64,000 nt of DNA from Atherix ibis (Eukaryota; Arthropoda; Insecta; Diptera; Athericidae): assembly GCA_958298945.1 (NCBI GenBank), contig OY282605.1, forward strand, positions 21,802,811 to 21,866,810, written 5' to 3'. Every line of letters starts with the position of its first letter. Position 1 is the stretch's first letter. The translations under genes were made by a program, and so were the position numbers. Under the pieces are notes generated by a model. It worked only from the letters and a program-made list of their open reading frames with translations, had not been told where the DNA came from and did no database searches. This document shows, piece after piece, positions 11,157 to 22,821 of the stretch.

Positions 11157-11785
11157 AATACACTCTAATAACATAAGTCAGTCAGTACAATCGGGCAATT
11201 GGGCAATCGGACAATAGGGCAATGGGGCTAGCCATCCAAACTATGTATGTTTTACATACACCATTTCTAATATCCTTTCTAATATTTTTCCAAGTTAAAA
11301 AAAAATATATATTTATGGAATATTTTAAATCTAATTAAATATTAATTATTATTATTATTATTATGTGTGGAAGTTAACCAGAGAGATGCGTTCTTGTTTA
11401 AATTATTTCTTTATAAGTTCTTTAATATTTTTGTTTATTTTTAACTTTTAACATACTCGTATACATATTCATTCATGCATACAATTTCACATAAGAGAAA
11501 AACACATATTTTATGTAAAAAAAACTTTTTTTTTCATTAAAAAAAATTACTTATTGATGTATATTTACTCATAAATTTTCATCCTTAATTAGATCATTAT
11601 TTTTAATATAATTTTTTCATAATATTAACTAATATGATCAAAGCAATAATGGTGTTAAATATTTAGAAAATAATTAAAAGGCAAATTTTAAAATAAAACT
11701 TATAACTTTGTTAAATTAAGTCCACAACTTTTATCTTTCGATCTAACCTTAGTTATTGAGCTTCGAGAGCGCCCACTGGTTTAGC
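11157..11785 (+). other. Probable 3' UTR and flank of the K2P gene
   Basis: Starts with a short run of about 9-bp near-repeats (GGGCAAT variants, about 11190-11230), followed by AT-rich DNA with an ATT triplet run near 11345. An AATAAA at 11692-11697 is a possible polyadenylation signal, but such hexamers are common by chance at this composition. Confidence 0.35.
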
Positions 11786-11787
11786 TA

Positions 11788-12362
11788 ACAGTTCGGCTGA
11801 AAAGTTTATAAGGTAACACAGTAAAAATATTTTTTTTTGCAAAATTCATTTTTATTATTCAACATAGTTGCCTTCGATGGCGATACAGCGATTATAGCGA
11901 TCTTCCAACTTTTCGATACCATTTTTATAGTACTCTTTCGGTTGTGCCTCAAAATAGGCCTCAGTTTCGGCAATCACTTCATCATCGGTCTGCAAATAGG
12001 AAAAAGTCGCTGGGGGCCAGATCTGGAGAATACGGTGGATGGGGAAGCAATTCGTAGCCCAATTCATTGAGTTTGACCATCGTTTTCATCGAATTGTGAC
12101 ACGGTGCATTGTCTTGGTGAAACAACACTTTTTTCTTCTTCAAATGAGGCCGTTTCTTAGCAATTTCTTTCTTCAAACGATCCAATAACGCTATATAATA
12201 GTCGCTGTTGATCGTCTGTCCCTTCTGGAGATAGTCAATGAATATTATACCATGCGCATCCCAAAATACAGACGCCATCACCTAGCCAGCCGACTGTTGC
12301 GTCTTTCCACGCTTTGGATTCGGTTCGTCACTCGCTCTCCACTCTGCCGACTGCCGATTGGA
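11788..12362 (-). mobile_element. 5'-truncated mariner, irritans-type, C-terminal half
   Basis: The + strand left end ACAGTTCGGCTGAAAAG follows TA (11786-11787) and resembles irritans-subfamily termini. Minus-strand reading from 12362: NRQSAEWRASDEPNPKRGKT, one stop, VMASVFWDAHGIIFIDYL, KVLFHQDNAPCHNSMKTM (second catalytic Asp), LLPHPPYSPDLAPSDFFLF (third Asp, DD34D spacing). A small deletion with frameshift follows, then EVIAETEAYFEAQPKEYY and CIAIEGNYVE with a stop. This is clearly related to the Himar-like group. The DNA-binding domain, first Asp and the other terminal repeat are missing. One stop and one deletion mark a dead copy. Confidence 0.87.
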
Positions 12363-13268
12363 CACCTTAAGAAGTTAGTTATGAGATCTTGTGAACATTT
12401 TTCTAAATAAATTTCATAATATGCAAAAAAAATGCCCAATCCCTCAGAAATTTATTTTCTATCTCATCCTTAAGGGGTGAAGATTAATTGTTAGTTTTTA
12501 GCCAAGTTTAATACCTATTCGTAAGCTTTTACGAGCGAAGTTCTTAGTTGACTTTTCGGTATCCTTCCCTAAGTTTACATAGTATTTTGCTAGTTTGGTA
12601 CTTCGATCAGTTAAATGTGGTGCTTCATTAAAAATTCGTCAATATCACCTTAAGGTGTATCCTAAAAACCTTCTGCATTAAATATGTAAGATATGCGGTT
12701 GACCCACCCCCCTCTCACCGCCCCTAAATTTAATGACGGCACGACACTGTCTTTCGAAACCTCCAGTGGTTGTATTTTCCCCCGATACCAATAAGGTGTT
12801 CACTTATTTAATTCTGTCACAGAAAATGCCCTTATTACACTACCACCCCTTATTGGGATAATTTAGGTCCAGATTTTATTGCGCTTTTGAATTATTATTT
12901 TGACCTGTCAATAAGTTTTTAAATAAATGCTTTAAAAACTAGTTGAAAATTTTTCTTCTTAATTATGTGTCCACCTTTCGTATTTATTATTTTTTTTTTT
13001 AGTAAATATTTTATCAAATTTCATTTTAAAAACATTTTTTATTAGAAAATATTACATTATTGAAATGTGGTTTTACAAAAACCGCGTTAATAAAAAATGT
13101 TCTCAAATTTATAAATCGCCTTATGAAAGTACCACGTTATACGAGAGTAATCTGTACTTATTGTTAAATTCATTTTTATTTATTCAAATATCCTGTAATA
13201 TTTTTTATAAGTTTTATAAATAAAACAAAAAAGTTGAAATATACAATAGGTTTTTTTAATTTTTATAA
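12363..13268. other. Non-coding, partly GC-richer, unassigned
   Basis: 12360-12870 is less AT-rich than its surroundings and has C-rich runs near 12700 and 12840. No protein match or terminal repeat was recognised on either strand. 12900-13268 is plain AT-rich DNA. Confidence 0.45.
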
Positions 13269-13270
13269 AG

Positions 13271-14585
13271 TATTGTTCAATTTACACTTTAAAAAGTAAA
13301 ATTAAATAATAAAAATTTAAAAATTTAAAATTTTATTAAATTTTTAAATTATTATATTTTTTATATTTTGCCATTATGTATAAAATATAAAATTACTCAA
13401 ATATTATACAACAAGACTTCTGTCAGGACTCGATCCTGTTGAGATAATTTTTTTTAATGAATTTTTCGCATATTTTTGGGCTATTATTCAGTTATTACGT
13501 GTACTTGATGGATGCTCTGGTTTTTAAATACTCTAAACTTAGAAAATTGTCTGTGAAAATAAGATTTTTTGCAAAAAGCTCTATGATAAAAAAATTCGAA
13601 TTGTGTCAAATCGCACAATCTTGGAGGTTAATTGGCATCATCAAATCTCGATAGTACGCGCCCTTGCGGAATTTTTCGTGCAAATAAGGCCAACATTTGT
13701 CCCATATTATTTGACTAGTGGTACTATTTTATTAAAACCACATATAGTCAATCTTTAAGTTAGGCCCAAAAAAAGTCAGTTATTATACGGTCATAGTGCT
13801 CATATTTGACGATAATGGTTTCCCTTTCCTCAGACCAAAATGCAAAACATTTATAAATAAGCCTCATCGCTGAACAAAAATTCTGTTTGAAAATAGCGCT
13901 ACATCAACAGCTAGTTATTATAAGGTCTTAGCGCTCAGATATGACAATAATGATCTCCCCTTCGTCATTTACAAAGAAATACGGGTCAATGACACTTTCA
14001 GACCAAAATACATAACAGACAGTCATTTTTCATGGATACAAGGGTTTTTCTATAGTCAAATTGTCTGTTTGCAATTTTGCTTATTTCCTTTTAACTTATC
14101 CACTGACAGAAAAAGCTATAAGTAAGCCTCATTACTGAGCAAAAATTCTGTTTGAAAGTGGCGCTACATCAACAGCTAGTTATTATAAGGTCTTAGCGCT
14201 CAGAATTGACAATAACGGTCTCCCCTTCGTTATTTACAAGGAAATACGGGCCAATGACACTTTCAGACGAAAATACATAACAGACAGTAATTTTTCGTGG
14301 ATACAAGGGCTTTTCTACAGTCAAATTGTCTGTTTGCAATTTTGTTTATTAACTTTTAACTTATCCACTGACAGAAAAAGCGAGAAATAAGCCTCATCGC
14401 TGAGCAAAAATTCTGTTTGAAAGTGGCGCTACATCAACAGCTAGTTATTATAATGTCTTAGTGCTCAGAATTGACAATAACGGTCTCCCCTTCGTCATTT
14501 ACAAATAAATATGGGCAAATTACACTTTCAGATCAAAATACATAACAGACAGTCATTTTTCGTGGATACAAGGGCTTTTCTTTTT
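13271..14585 (-). mobile_element. Degenerate DD41D-type Tc1/mariner relic with internal tandem array
   Basis: The left part (about 13271-13775) matches the terminal and subterminal sequence of the relics at 27785 and 50180: a TGTTCAATTTACACTT-type end and a GACTCGATCCTGTTGAG block. The right part is a tandem array (separate entry) whose minus strand carries transposase pieces: FLLSDEAYF, NKQNC, EKPLYPRKMTV, FWSESVIDPYF, VNDEGETVIVNSER. In intact relatives these are the first-Asp region of the DD41D transposase. Heavy decay; no second terminal repeat was seen. Confidence 0.7.
13776..14581. repeat. Tandem array, 265-bp unit, about 3 copies, transposase-derived
   Basis: The marker CTAGTTATTATAA recurs at 13911, 14176 and 14441, exactly 265 bp apart. 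A shortened copy precedes it (from 13776) and a partial copy ends at about 14581. Copies are about 95 percent alike by eye. The unit, on the minus strand, spans the SDEA to VNSER segment of a DD41D transposase. 265 is not divisible by 3, so the array cannot keep a reading frame. Confidence 0.9.
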
Positions 14586-14589
14586 TAAA

Positions 14590-17500
14590 AAAATTATCAT
14601 TTCTTAATTTAATAATTAATAATCTATAAATGGCAAATTTTATCCTAAGCAAATATTATTTTTAATAATATATATAATTAACAGTTATTAAATTACAATT
14701 CTATATTTTCCAACTTTTGAAATGGATAATCTGTTATTGTACTTGATATGATATTATTTATTTACTATAAAAGAATTTTGTGATTAAATATTTAAAATTC
14801 GAGAAGAACTATTTATATTTAAATAATGATGTACAATATTATATGATATAAATAATAATGGCGTTAGTTAATTGAAAAAAAAATAAATATGCAAACAAGA
14901 AATTAAATGAATTTTTTATTGGAAAAATTAATGAGTTTTGTTTTTTTTTTATATATGAAAAAATTAAAAGGTTAAGTTTTTAAATTGGTTGTGTTTTTTT
15001 TTAAGTAAACCAATCGAATAATTTGTTTATTCCAAAAGAAGTGTTTATACAAAATTCATTTTAAGTTGTTTTGATAGTAAAAATTATTTACAAATATTTT
15101 TCAATCTCTAATTTTTGACTTAAAATTTATAAGATCTCCCAAAGATCTACACGAACAACAATGTATCCAAAAATATATTTATTTTTTTCTTCTCCAAATA
15201 CCAACTACTACCACCATCATCGTTGCTTTGATTATACAGACAATATTTTAATGCACATAAAATTTCGATAATTTTTATAATCTATTCTTACTTCAAAGGT
15301 TTGACACTAATTTCTTCGATATTAATCTATTACAAAAAATAAACTAAATTAACAAATAAAAAAAAAAAAACTACTACTAAAATGCTAAATTTAGAAAATT
15401 TGTTCTTTATTTTTACATTTGGGGAATTTAACTAACAAATATTTTTGATTGCATGTAATCGAAGGAACAAATTTTATATTTTGATTGCTATTAATAAAGA
15501 TGCTATAAATAATATAGACTTATCAGTAATAATAATTTAAATAAAAAAACGCAAACATAATATATTATTTATATTAGTGAATACTTTAGATAATTGTAGT
15601 ATAAAGAACATTAAAAAAAAAAGAAATTTATGACCATTTACGGCCTATGTATATATTGTAAATTTTTTTAAGGAATTTTTTGAGATGTTTCATTCGATTG
15701 TAATTATTTTTTTTTTTATTAGATAAGATGCACCTCCCCCCACATACATAAATAAAAATGTATGTATTTATATAGTATGCTTAAATGAGTTGTGTACGAT
15801 TTTATTTTGTCATCTAACATAAATAAATTTTACATATCAAACATGATATATGCCCTGAAAATCTTATGAAATAATTCAAGACAAAAATCTTAATATTCTA
15901 TATGTATAAAATATGCATAATTTATGCTTGTGCAAATAATTGTTGTTGTTTTTTTTTTGATTAATTGGACACAAACTTTAAAGAAAATTATTATTTCTTG
16001 TCACTATTTTTTGGCTTATATTCTATGCTAATGTGTTATTGAGTTGTATTCGTTTGTTAATGAAACTACAATATTTGAATGGCTATTATTTATAAAATTT
16101 ATTTATATATATATATATATGCAAAAAATTATTGTTATTAGTTTGTTTTTTAATAAAAAAAACAATTATTTTATATAGTTCTATTTATGTACGATATATA
16201 ATCCGGCTTAAACTTGATGCATATTATTGTATTTACACATTTTCACAAAATCTATTTATCTTCAGTTGGCAGATTTATATTTTTTTATGTTAATATTTAT
16301 TAAAAATTCTGATAAATTGATTTTTTTCTTATTTTTAAGAATATTTTGCTATTAGCTAATTAGAATAATTATAATTTGATAAAGTAAAAATTTAAATGAA
16401 TTCGTTAACAGCTTTTACGTAACGATTAACAGTGAATAATTCAATTTAAACACAAATTTTATTATGTTATTATAATAAATAACCATATTCAAATTATATA
16501 CTACTATTTATAATATAGACTCAATATAAAAAATATGCTCAAAATTATCATATTTTAAATGAAATTATAAATAAAAAATTAAATTATCAACAGAGCCCTT
16601 AGGACATTCGTTGTAGATTAATTAGTAAAAATTGGTTTGTTATTTTTATTCAAATTATTTTCAATTAATTATTAAAACAATTATTTTTCTTGCATAAACA
16701 TTTTTCAAACTTACGAGTAAAATTACTATTAAGTATATTTAAAAAAAAAAAAAAAAAAAAGCGAAAAATAGTAACAAAATCAACTTTTTTCATATAGAAA
16801 ATTTTGAAAATTTACAAAACCAAAAAAAAATTTGTCAAATAAAATTTATAACAAAAAAAATAAGTACGTACTGCTTTATAATTATCTATAAAAAAGAAAA
16901 TCTATAATAATAGTTAGCATTAAAAAATTATATATTGCATAAAATACACTCGGACCCATAAATGTATATTGCAAAGAAAACTTATAGTATATTGCCAAAA
17001 AAAAAAATGCTTTCAGATGGTTTTCATGTGCCTTTTCATCAAATCAAATTTATTACCAAAGAACAAATTCAAAATTATAAAGAGATTATTTTTGTGCTGC
17101 TAATAAATAATGATTCATTATTTTTTTTATATATGTATAAGTAATTATTTATTTAATAAAAAAAAAAAGAAATATTTTTAAAAAAATAATTATATTAAAA
17201 TTTAGAATATTTATTATATTGTATGATTATGGAAAATAATTTATATGAATTATTGTAAAAACAAGCAAAAAAAAAATTAAAAAAAAGTTGTTAATTAATT
17301 TTTAATAAAAGAAGAAAAAAAAAACATACAATATTATGTTAAAAGTTTTGTAATAGAGTGATTATTTGATTAATTTATATAAGTTTAAGTAATTAAAAAG
17401 ATACTGTAGAGAAATTGTAATTTTTCAATCACAAAAAAATACATATTTTTACAAAATTAAAAAAAAAAAAATTGAAGTTTAATTTGCGTTTAAGAAACTT

Positions 17501-17600
17501 TTTTTTGCATTTCTAATCATTTTATACAAGATGGCCACTGAAAGAAGTGCCATAAAATGGCTAGAATATACAAACACGTGTTTTTCTTTGGGAGGAAATA
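14590..17600. other. AT-rich non-coding, nothing recognised
   Basis: Homopolymer runs and a short TA run near 16105. No coding segment, element end or splice-flanked exon stood out. Confidence 0.6.
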
Positions 17601-17605
17601 TAATA

Positions 17606-18532
17606 CGAGGGTCATTCAACAAGTACTTAGCCTCACCGCCCGATGAAACTGCTGTCACAAAAGAAATTTAGCTCGTGCAGAACATTCTTTTAGTAGCCTA
17701 CTGTCAAAGTTTCAGGCGATTCCCTTCATTAGTTTTGTTTTGAAAGCCTTTGAAAGCGAGCGTGTCGGTCAGTTGCACAAAAATGGAAAAAGAACAATAT
17801 CGTTCGGTGATTAGATTCTTGTTTTTGGAAGGAAAAGCGTGCAGCGAAATCAAAGATCGCTTGGATGCTGTGTATGGTGACTCTTCTCCTTCGATGGCGA
17901 CCAAGGAACAGTCTTCTCCGAGACCAAGGAACAGTCGAAACAGTGGACTTCACCCGGCGAACGTGCTCCGAAGAAGGCGAAGACTGTTCGATCGGCCGGA
18001 AAGGTGATGGCCACCGTTTTCTGGGATTCACAAGGTGTGATCCACATCGATTACCTCGAGAAGGGTAAAACAATCACGGGGCGCTACTATGCTGACTTAT
18101 TGGGCCGATTTGACGTCGAATTGAAGAAAAAGCGGCCCCGCTTTGCGAAGAAAAAAGTGCTGTTCCACCACGACAACGCGACGGCTCACACCTCCGCCGT
18201 CGCCATGGCCAAATTGGTCGAATTGCGCTACGAATTGCTGCCCCATCCACCGTACTCTCCAGATTTGGCCCCCTGTGACTACTTTTTGTTTCCAAACCTG
18301 AAAAAATCACTCGCCGGGAATAGATTTGGGTCGAATGAGGAGGTCATCGTCACCACGGAGGCCTATTTTGCTTCCCTCGAGAAAATGTATTTTTTGGACG
18401 GGTTAAAAAAGTTAGAGCATCGCTGGGCCAAGTGTATCGAGCTTGAAGGAGATTATGTGGAAAAATAAATTGCCACCTTTCCAAAATTTTCGTTTTTCTT
18501 TTGTAGGCTAAGTACTTGTTGAATGACCCTCG
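17606..18532 (+). mobile_element. Internally deleted mariner with perfect terminal repeats
   Basis: Perfect 28-bp terminal inverted repeats, 17606-17633 (starting CGAGGGTCATTCAACAAGTA) and 18505-18532, are flanked by TA on both sides (17604-17605, 18533-18534). The length of 927 bp against a normal 1.3 kb reflects one internal deletion near 17895. Intact ends mean it could have been mobilised in trans by a full-length relative. Confidence 0.94.
17782..18468 (+). pseudogene. mariner transposase with internal deletion
   Basis: The N-terminus MEKEQYRSVIRFLFLEGKAC...DRLDAVYGDSSPSMAT is the first half of the DNA-binding domain. It is followed by a scar in which a GACCAAGGAACAGTC block occurs twice, separated by a few bases, and the frame shifts. 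From about 17927 the correct frame resumes (KEQSKQWTSPGERAPKK) and stays open to TAA at 18466-18468. It includes VMATVFWDSQGVIHIDYLEK, VLFHHDNATAHTSAVAM (second Asp), LLPHPPYSPDLAPCDYFLF (third Asp, 34 residues between) and a complete C-terminus ending ELEGDYVEK. The first catalytic Asp region is lost in the deletion. Family DD34D is certain; the subfamily is not assigned. Confidence 0.92.
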
Positions 18533-18950
18533 TAGATTTTTTTTCAGTATTGTGTGTAAAAATCAACATTCCACAAATGACCTATATTTTCCTGCTTATA
18601 GATACAGGCTCTTTTCACAATATTTATCATAACCGTACGCAAGATTTCTGATTCTTAACATTGGAATTCGCTTCGAATTTTTGCTCCTAAACATTGGAAT
18701 TCGCTTTAAGTTCTTAAATTGTTCAAAGTTTATTTTTCTAATCCTTTAGCAAGAGAACTGTTCACTCCCACCATTCCATTAAACACCCATCGACTTTTTG
18801 AACAATTTTTTAAATCTATAAAATAAATCATTCCCAGTCTTGGAGAGACATCGATTGGTGATTTCCGTACCTGTCTTCATATCCTTGTATTTTCCACCTA
18901 AAAAGTCTACCGTTTCCAAAATGTATGTACACATATAGGGCTTTACAATA

Positions 18951-19852
18951 AGAGTGATATGATTTCTACGTGACGTTTCGGCCATTTGTAATATGTCATA
19001 ATCTCCCATTTTGATTGTGTTCAGTAATGTTTACAATTTCATCATAGAGAGATATACGCAAGAACAACGTTTACAAATTATTCAATTTTATCATCAAAAT
19101 AATCGTTCTCCAATTGCAACTTTTCGTGCGCTCATCATCTTCTCCGATGAGGATCACTTTCATCTGAGTGGTGCGGTAAATAAACAAAACTGTCGATTAT
19201 GGTGCGAAAAAAATCCACAAATTATTCATGAACACCCATTACATTCACCTAAATTGACAGTTTGGTGTTGTTTTTGGTCTGGTGAAATCATCGGTCCGTA
19301 CTTCTTTCGAAATGAAGCTGGTAACACTGTTACTGTTAATGGAGAGCGGTATAGATCGATGATAACCAACTTTTTATGGCCGAAATTGGAAGAAGTTGAT
19401 CTTGACAACATGTGGTTCCAACAAGACGGGGCTTTGTGCCACACAGCATGTGCAACAACCGAATTGTTGCGAGAAAAGTTTGAAGATTCGATTATTTCAA
19501 GAAATTGTGACATTGAATGGCCTCCAAGAAGTTGTGATTAAACACCATTCGACTATTTTTTGTAGGGTTATTTGAAGTCATTGGTCTTTAGCAATAAACC
19601 AGATTCTCTTCAAGCTTTAGAAGTGAATATTGAACGTGCTATTCATGACATACGTGTACGACTTGATTTAGTGGAAAAAGTGCTCGAAAATTGGGTTCAT
19701 CGAATTCGTTTCTGCAAAAGAAGTCGTGGAGGCCATTTGAATAACATTTTATTCAGAACTTAATTGTATCGATTGTACTTTACAATAAATAAAAAATATT
19801 TGAATTTCCTTAACAATTAATGTGTTTTTTTAAAAAGAAATCATATCACTCT
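18951..19852 (+). mobile_element. Internally deleted DD41D element with perfect terminal repeats
   Basis: Termini AGAGTGATATGATTTCT (18951-18967) and the exact reverse complement (19836-19852) are flanked by TA (18949-18950, 19853-19854). The length of 902 bp is short for the family because the middle of the transposase gene, between the helix-turn-helix and the first Asp, is missing. Confidence 0.92.
19011..19763 (+). pseudogene. DD41D (rosa/VISITOR-like) transposase, two stops
   Basis: The N-terminal piece IERYTQEQRLQIIQFYHQNN...PIATFRAL (helix-turn-helix region) is fused to IIFSDEDHFHLSG (first Asp) and VNKQNCRLW. Then come LTVWCCFWSGEIIGPYFF, VNGERYRSMI, DNMWFQQDGALCHTACATTE (second Asp) and WPPRSCD. 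A TAA replaces the next Leu codon, then TPFDYFL (third Asp, 41 residues after the second) and a TAG where Trp is expected. The frame is otherwise open through FCKRSRGGHLNNILF to the stop at 19761-19763. Two point nonsense mutations plus a deletion inactivate it. The order and spacing identify the DD41D branch of Tc1/mariner. Confidence 0.9.
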
Positions 19853-19919
19853 TATACTTGTAGATACTCGTAACATTTGAATTTAAAGAGTAAACAAATG
19901 ATTTTTTTATAATTCCGTT

Positions 19920-20480
19920 AGAGTCATTCCTTCCCAGATTGTCTTCGCACCTGGAAATAGAAATTTTATCCAGTATTGGCCTAAGCAGGGCCCAGCGCCG
20001 TTGATTCTTTGTGTTTAACCTTCCCCATTTTTAAAGAAATTGGGGTCCATAACTCGTTCAGCCAAAACACCGCACCAAAAAGTGTATTTTTGAGTGCATT
20101 TCTGGTATTTATAGTACCTCAAAATCTGCAGTTTCGTTTATTGTTGTATCTGCGTAGATAAAAATAGGCCTAATCACTCATTAGCAAGTTGATAAAAAAA
20201 TTGTTGTTATTTTTGGTGAGGTATTTAAATCGAATGGCGTACTACTGAGTATCTTGGGGGGTAGTAATGCTTGGACTATTTCGATATTGTATGGAAACAT
20301 TTTTAAATCCAGTTTCAGTATGTTTGAAGACGGCTAGATACAAATAGATCCTCGAGGACACTTTGCCATACAGCTTCGGCCACTGCATAAGTGCGCACAA
20401 TGCACTTACGACCTATTTTAAGAAGATCATCGAACAATCTAGTTCTTTTCAACTGGGAAATTAGGTCGCGAATCATGTTA
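19920..20480 (-). pseudogene. Degenerate DD41D transposase relic, N-terminal half
   Basis: On the minus strand, broken by many stops: an HTH-like stretch (KLISQLKRTRLFDDLLKIG), then LLMSDEAYFYLRRYNNKRNC (first catalytic Asp, compare SDEAHFHL..VNKQNC), then NTLFGAVFWLNELWTPI (compare VWCCFWSGEIIGP). The order fits the DD41D transposase. No terminal repeats were found and both ends are approximate. Much older than the 18951 copy. Confidence 0.6.
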
Positions 20481-20792
20481 TTGCTAGGAGATACTCTGAC
20501 ACATGGAATAGAAATTTATCTTTCATATGAAATAGAAAATTTCAATGAGTTTTACTCCTTGCAAGACAAAATATTTACTAATTTTAACATACAAGAAATA
20601 TTCTATAATATACAAAAAAAAACGAAATAAAATATTCAGCGTCCATTTCGTGTAAATTATTTGAATCGACAAAAATATATATGTTATATGCATAGAAAAT
20701 ATAAACAAAAGCGTTTATATTCTAATAAAGAAAATAAATATGCTTATTTAAAAAAAAAAGACAGAAAACTATCAAACAGGTTATGAAAAACA

Positions 20793-21170
20793 TCTTTTTC
20801 GTATATGCATACAGAATTTTCTGGCTTAATTATTGCAGAAGCGGCAAGAAATCGTAACGCTTGCATACTTTTGTGTAGATTTTTTTATGTATACATGAAA
20901 CCCATTGACATCTAGTTTTCGTAAGAGAAATTTATTGAATTCCAAAAGCATAATTAATATCCATTTTAATTCACTTATTGGAATTAAAAAATACAATTTA
21001 AACATAACGATAGGCAATCTTTATTTTTTGTACAATCTTTTGATATGAAATGTAATTGTATTTTAGGTTTATTATTTATTTCGTAAATATCAAGCGCCTC
21101 AATTTTATAGACTTTCGGAGAGTTTTAAAAAAAACACCATTCTCCATGAAATTGGTAACATACTGAAATA
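20793..21170 (-). repeat. Dispersed repeat family R, copy 1 (inverted)
   Basis: Reverse complement of the repeats at 33085, 34955 and 35455. Shared blocks include GCAGAAGCGGCAAGAAATCG, GACATCTAGTTTTCGTAA, CCATTCTCCATGAAAT and GACTTTCGGAGAGTTTTAAA. It has no coding content. Related flanking pieces (TCTAGAATCTAA, TGTATTGTCGGTAAAAATTTGGACA) continue to about 21420 and reappear at 21990-22110. Confidence 0.8.
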
Positions 21171-22145
21171 AATAAATAATATTTTAAAATAGAATACTTT
21201 GTTTTATGGCAAATTTGCAAAAACTAATTCCATCAAACAACGAAAACCCGCAATATTAAGATATCTGATCCAATGATTTACGTTATTTCTGTTATTTTGT
21301 ATGTGTGTGCCTTCTACGAATGTATTGTCGGTAAAAATTTGGACAGTTATTTTTGTGTAGATGCCTATCCAGTTCTTCTAGAATCTAACGCCTAATGCAA
21401 AATTCTTTAAATTTTTAGTCACGTGACTTTCATATTTTTCATGCGACTTTTTAAATACGTATTACGATTATCGAAATTTTTATATTTCTAAAGAAATATT
21501 GTATTTTTATATAAATAATATCATAGATAGTGCATTTTTTATAATAGCGTTTGATGGATATATTTAATGTGCCTACCACCTTTTATTAAATAGTAAAAAT
21601 TATAAGTCAAAAGTCTTTTCAATTTATGCTTCGGAAAGTTAAAATTAATAAAATCCACTTTTAATTTAGATTTTTATTTAATTTATACTTTTTTTATATT
21701 TATTAAATTTTAAACTAATTAAATTATTTAGGCATCATAAGCATAAAAAGATTTACCCCAGCGATTCTAACTAAAAGTGCTATAGCATTTCCGTATATAA
21801 CAAATTTAAAGAAATTATTAGCAATCTTTCCACTTAGAAATTATCATTTCTATGGAGTATAGTGTTTTTTATTAAAAATTACACCCTCAAAATTCATAAT
21901 ATTGAAAAATCTATTTGTTTATGAATAATAAAATATCATAAATAAAAATGCTTTTAAAATTAACTAGTCAATTGCATAATGAACTTAAAAATTGACCTCC
22001 CCACTGATTTCCGCCGTTTGTGTTATTTTGCATCAGTTGTGCGTCCTACAAATGTATTACCAACAAAATTCGGTCACAATATTCCAGTTCTTCTAGAATC
22101 TAAGAAAATAAAATAAAATTTATTTTTGTAAATATGGCTATACTA
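21171..22145. other. AT-rich non-coding with partial family R flanks
   Basis: Two related stretches (about 21270-21400 and 21990-22110) share ATGTATTRYCRRYAAAAWTT and CCAGTTCTTCTAGAATCTAA. Their counterparts lie beside family R copies at 33480-33610 and 35270-35380 on the other strand. The rest is unassigned. Confidence 0.5.
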
Positions 22146-22149
22146 AATT

Positions 22150-22410
22150 GGTTGTGAAACATTTGACAGCTGCTAAATCGTTTTGATGCTAACTTCAAAG
22201 CGAACGAGAGTGTAAAAGAAAGAGAGGAAAAGCGTGTAAACAAATTGGACGCTAGCACTCGTGCTGTCAATTGTACGTGAGCCGTGCGTGTTATAACTGG
22301 TTACGGAGTAGCTCGTCAAACGAGAGCAAATCGTTCCGCGACAAATTAAATAAAATTTTCAATTTCTTATTGTGGATTACGGTGCATGTAGTAAAAGTGA
22401 TTCATAAAAG
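22150..22410 (+). promoter_or_regulatory. Putative 5' leader and promoter of a second gene
   Basis: A sharp GC rise with CpG-containing sequence (AACGAGAGTG, GAGCCGTGCGTG, GTTACGGAG, CGTTCCGCGAC) precedes the start codon at 22411, as in the K2P leader. No clear TATA box or TCAGT initiator was seen in this block, so the start site is not placed. Confidence 0.45.
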
Positions 22411-22452
22411 ATGACTTCAGTTAACAGTCGACATCAAAAATTAGAACAACAG
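22411..22452 (+). CDS. Probable first coding exon of an unidentified gene
   Basis: ATG in context AAAAGATGA opens MTSVNSRHQKLEQQ (14 residues, phase 0), ending CAG before GTGAGA, a near-consensus splice donor. Read through, the frame stops three codons later. The combination of a GC-rich leader, a good start context and a good donor is what a short first coding exon looks like in insects with long first introns. I do not recognise the product and no continuing exon could be identified to 64000. This remains a gene-prediction inference. Confidence 0.5.
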
Positions 22453-22821
22453 GTGAGAGATTAATAGGTGAAAATTATTTGCATCAATTTCTCGTTGCGA
22501 CTGCACCAAAAAGTGATTGTTGCACAATGCAAATTATTATTTTATTCATGCATCCATAATTCGCGCTATTTCTGATTTCGAAAAGTTCAAAACAAAATAA
22601 ATACAATATTTATATGAAAAGGTGTATTGTTTATTAGTGTGTTATTTTAGTTGAAAAAAAAAGTAATTATTTTTGTTCCAAAATCAATTCATATCGATCC
22701 ATTTAGAAGAGGTTTGTGAATGAATGGCACCGAATTTCTCATTCACATCAATTTTTAATATTTCCTAAGCGACCTCCGCACATAAACAACACAACAGCTA
22801 CCGTCGTCCACTCAGAGTAGT

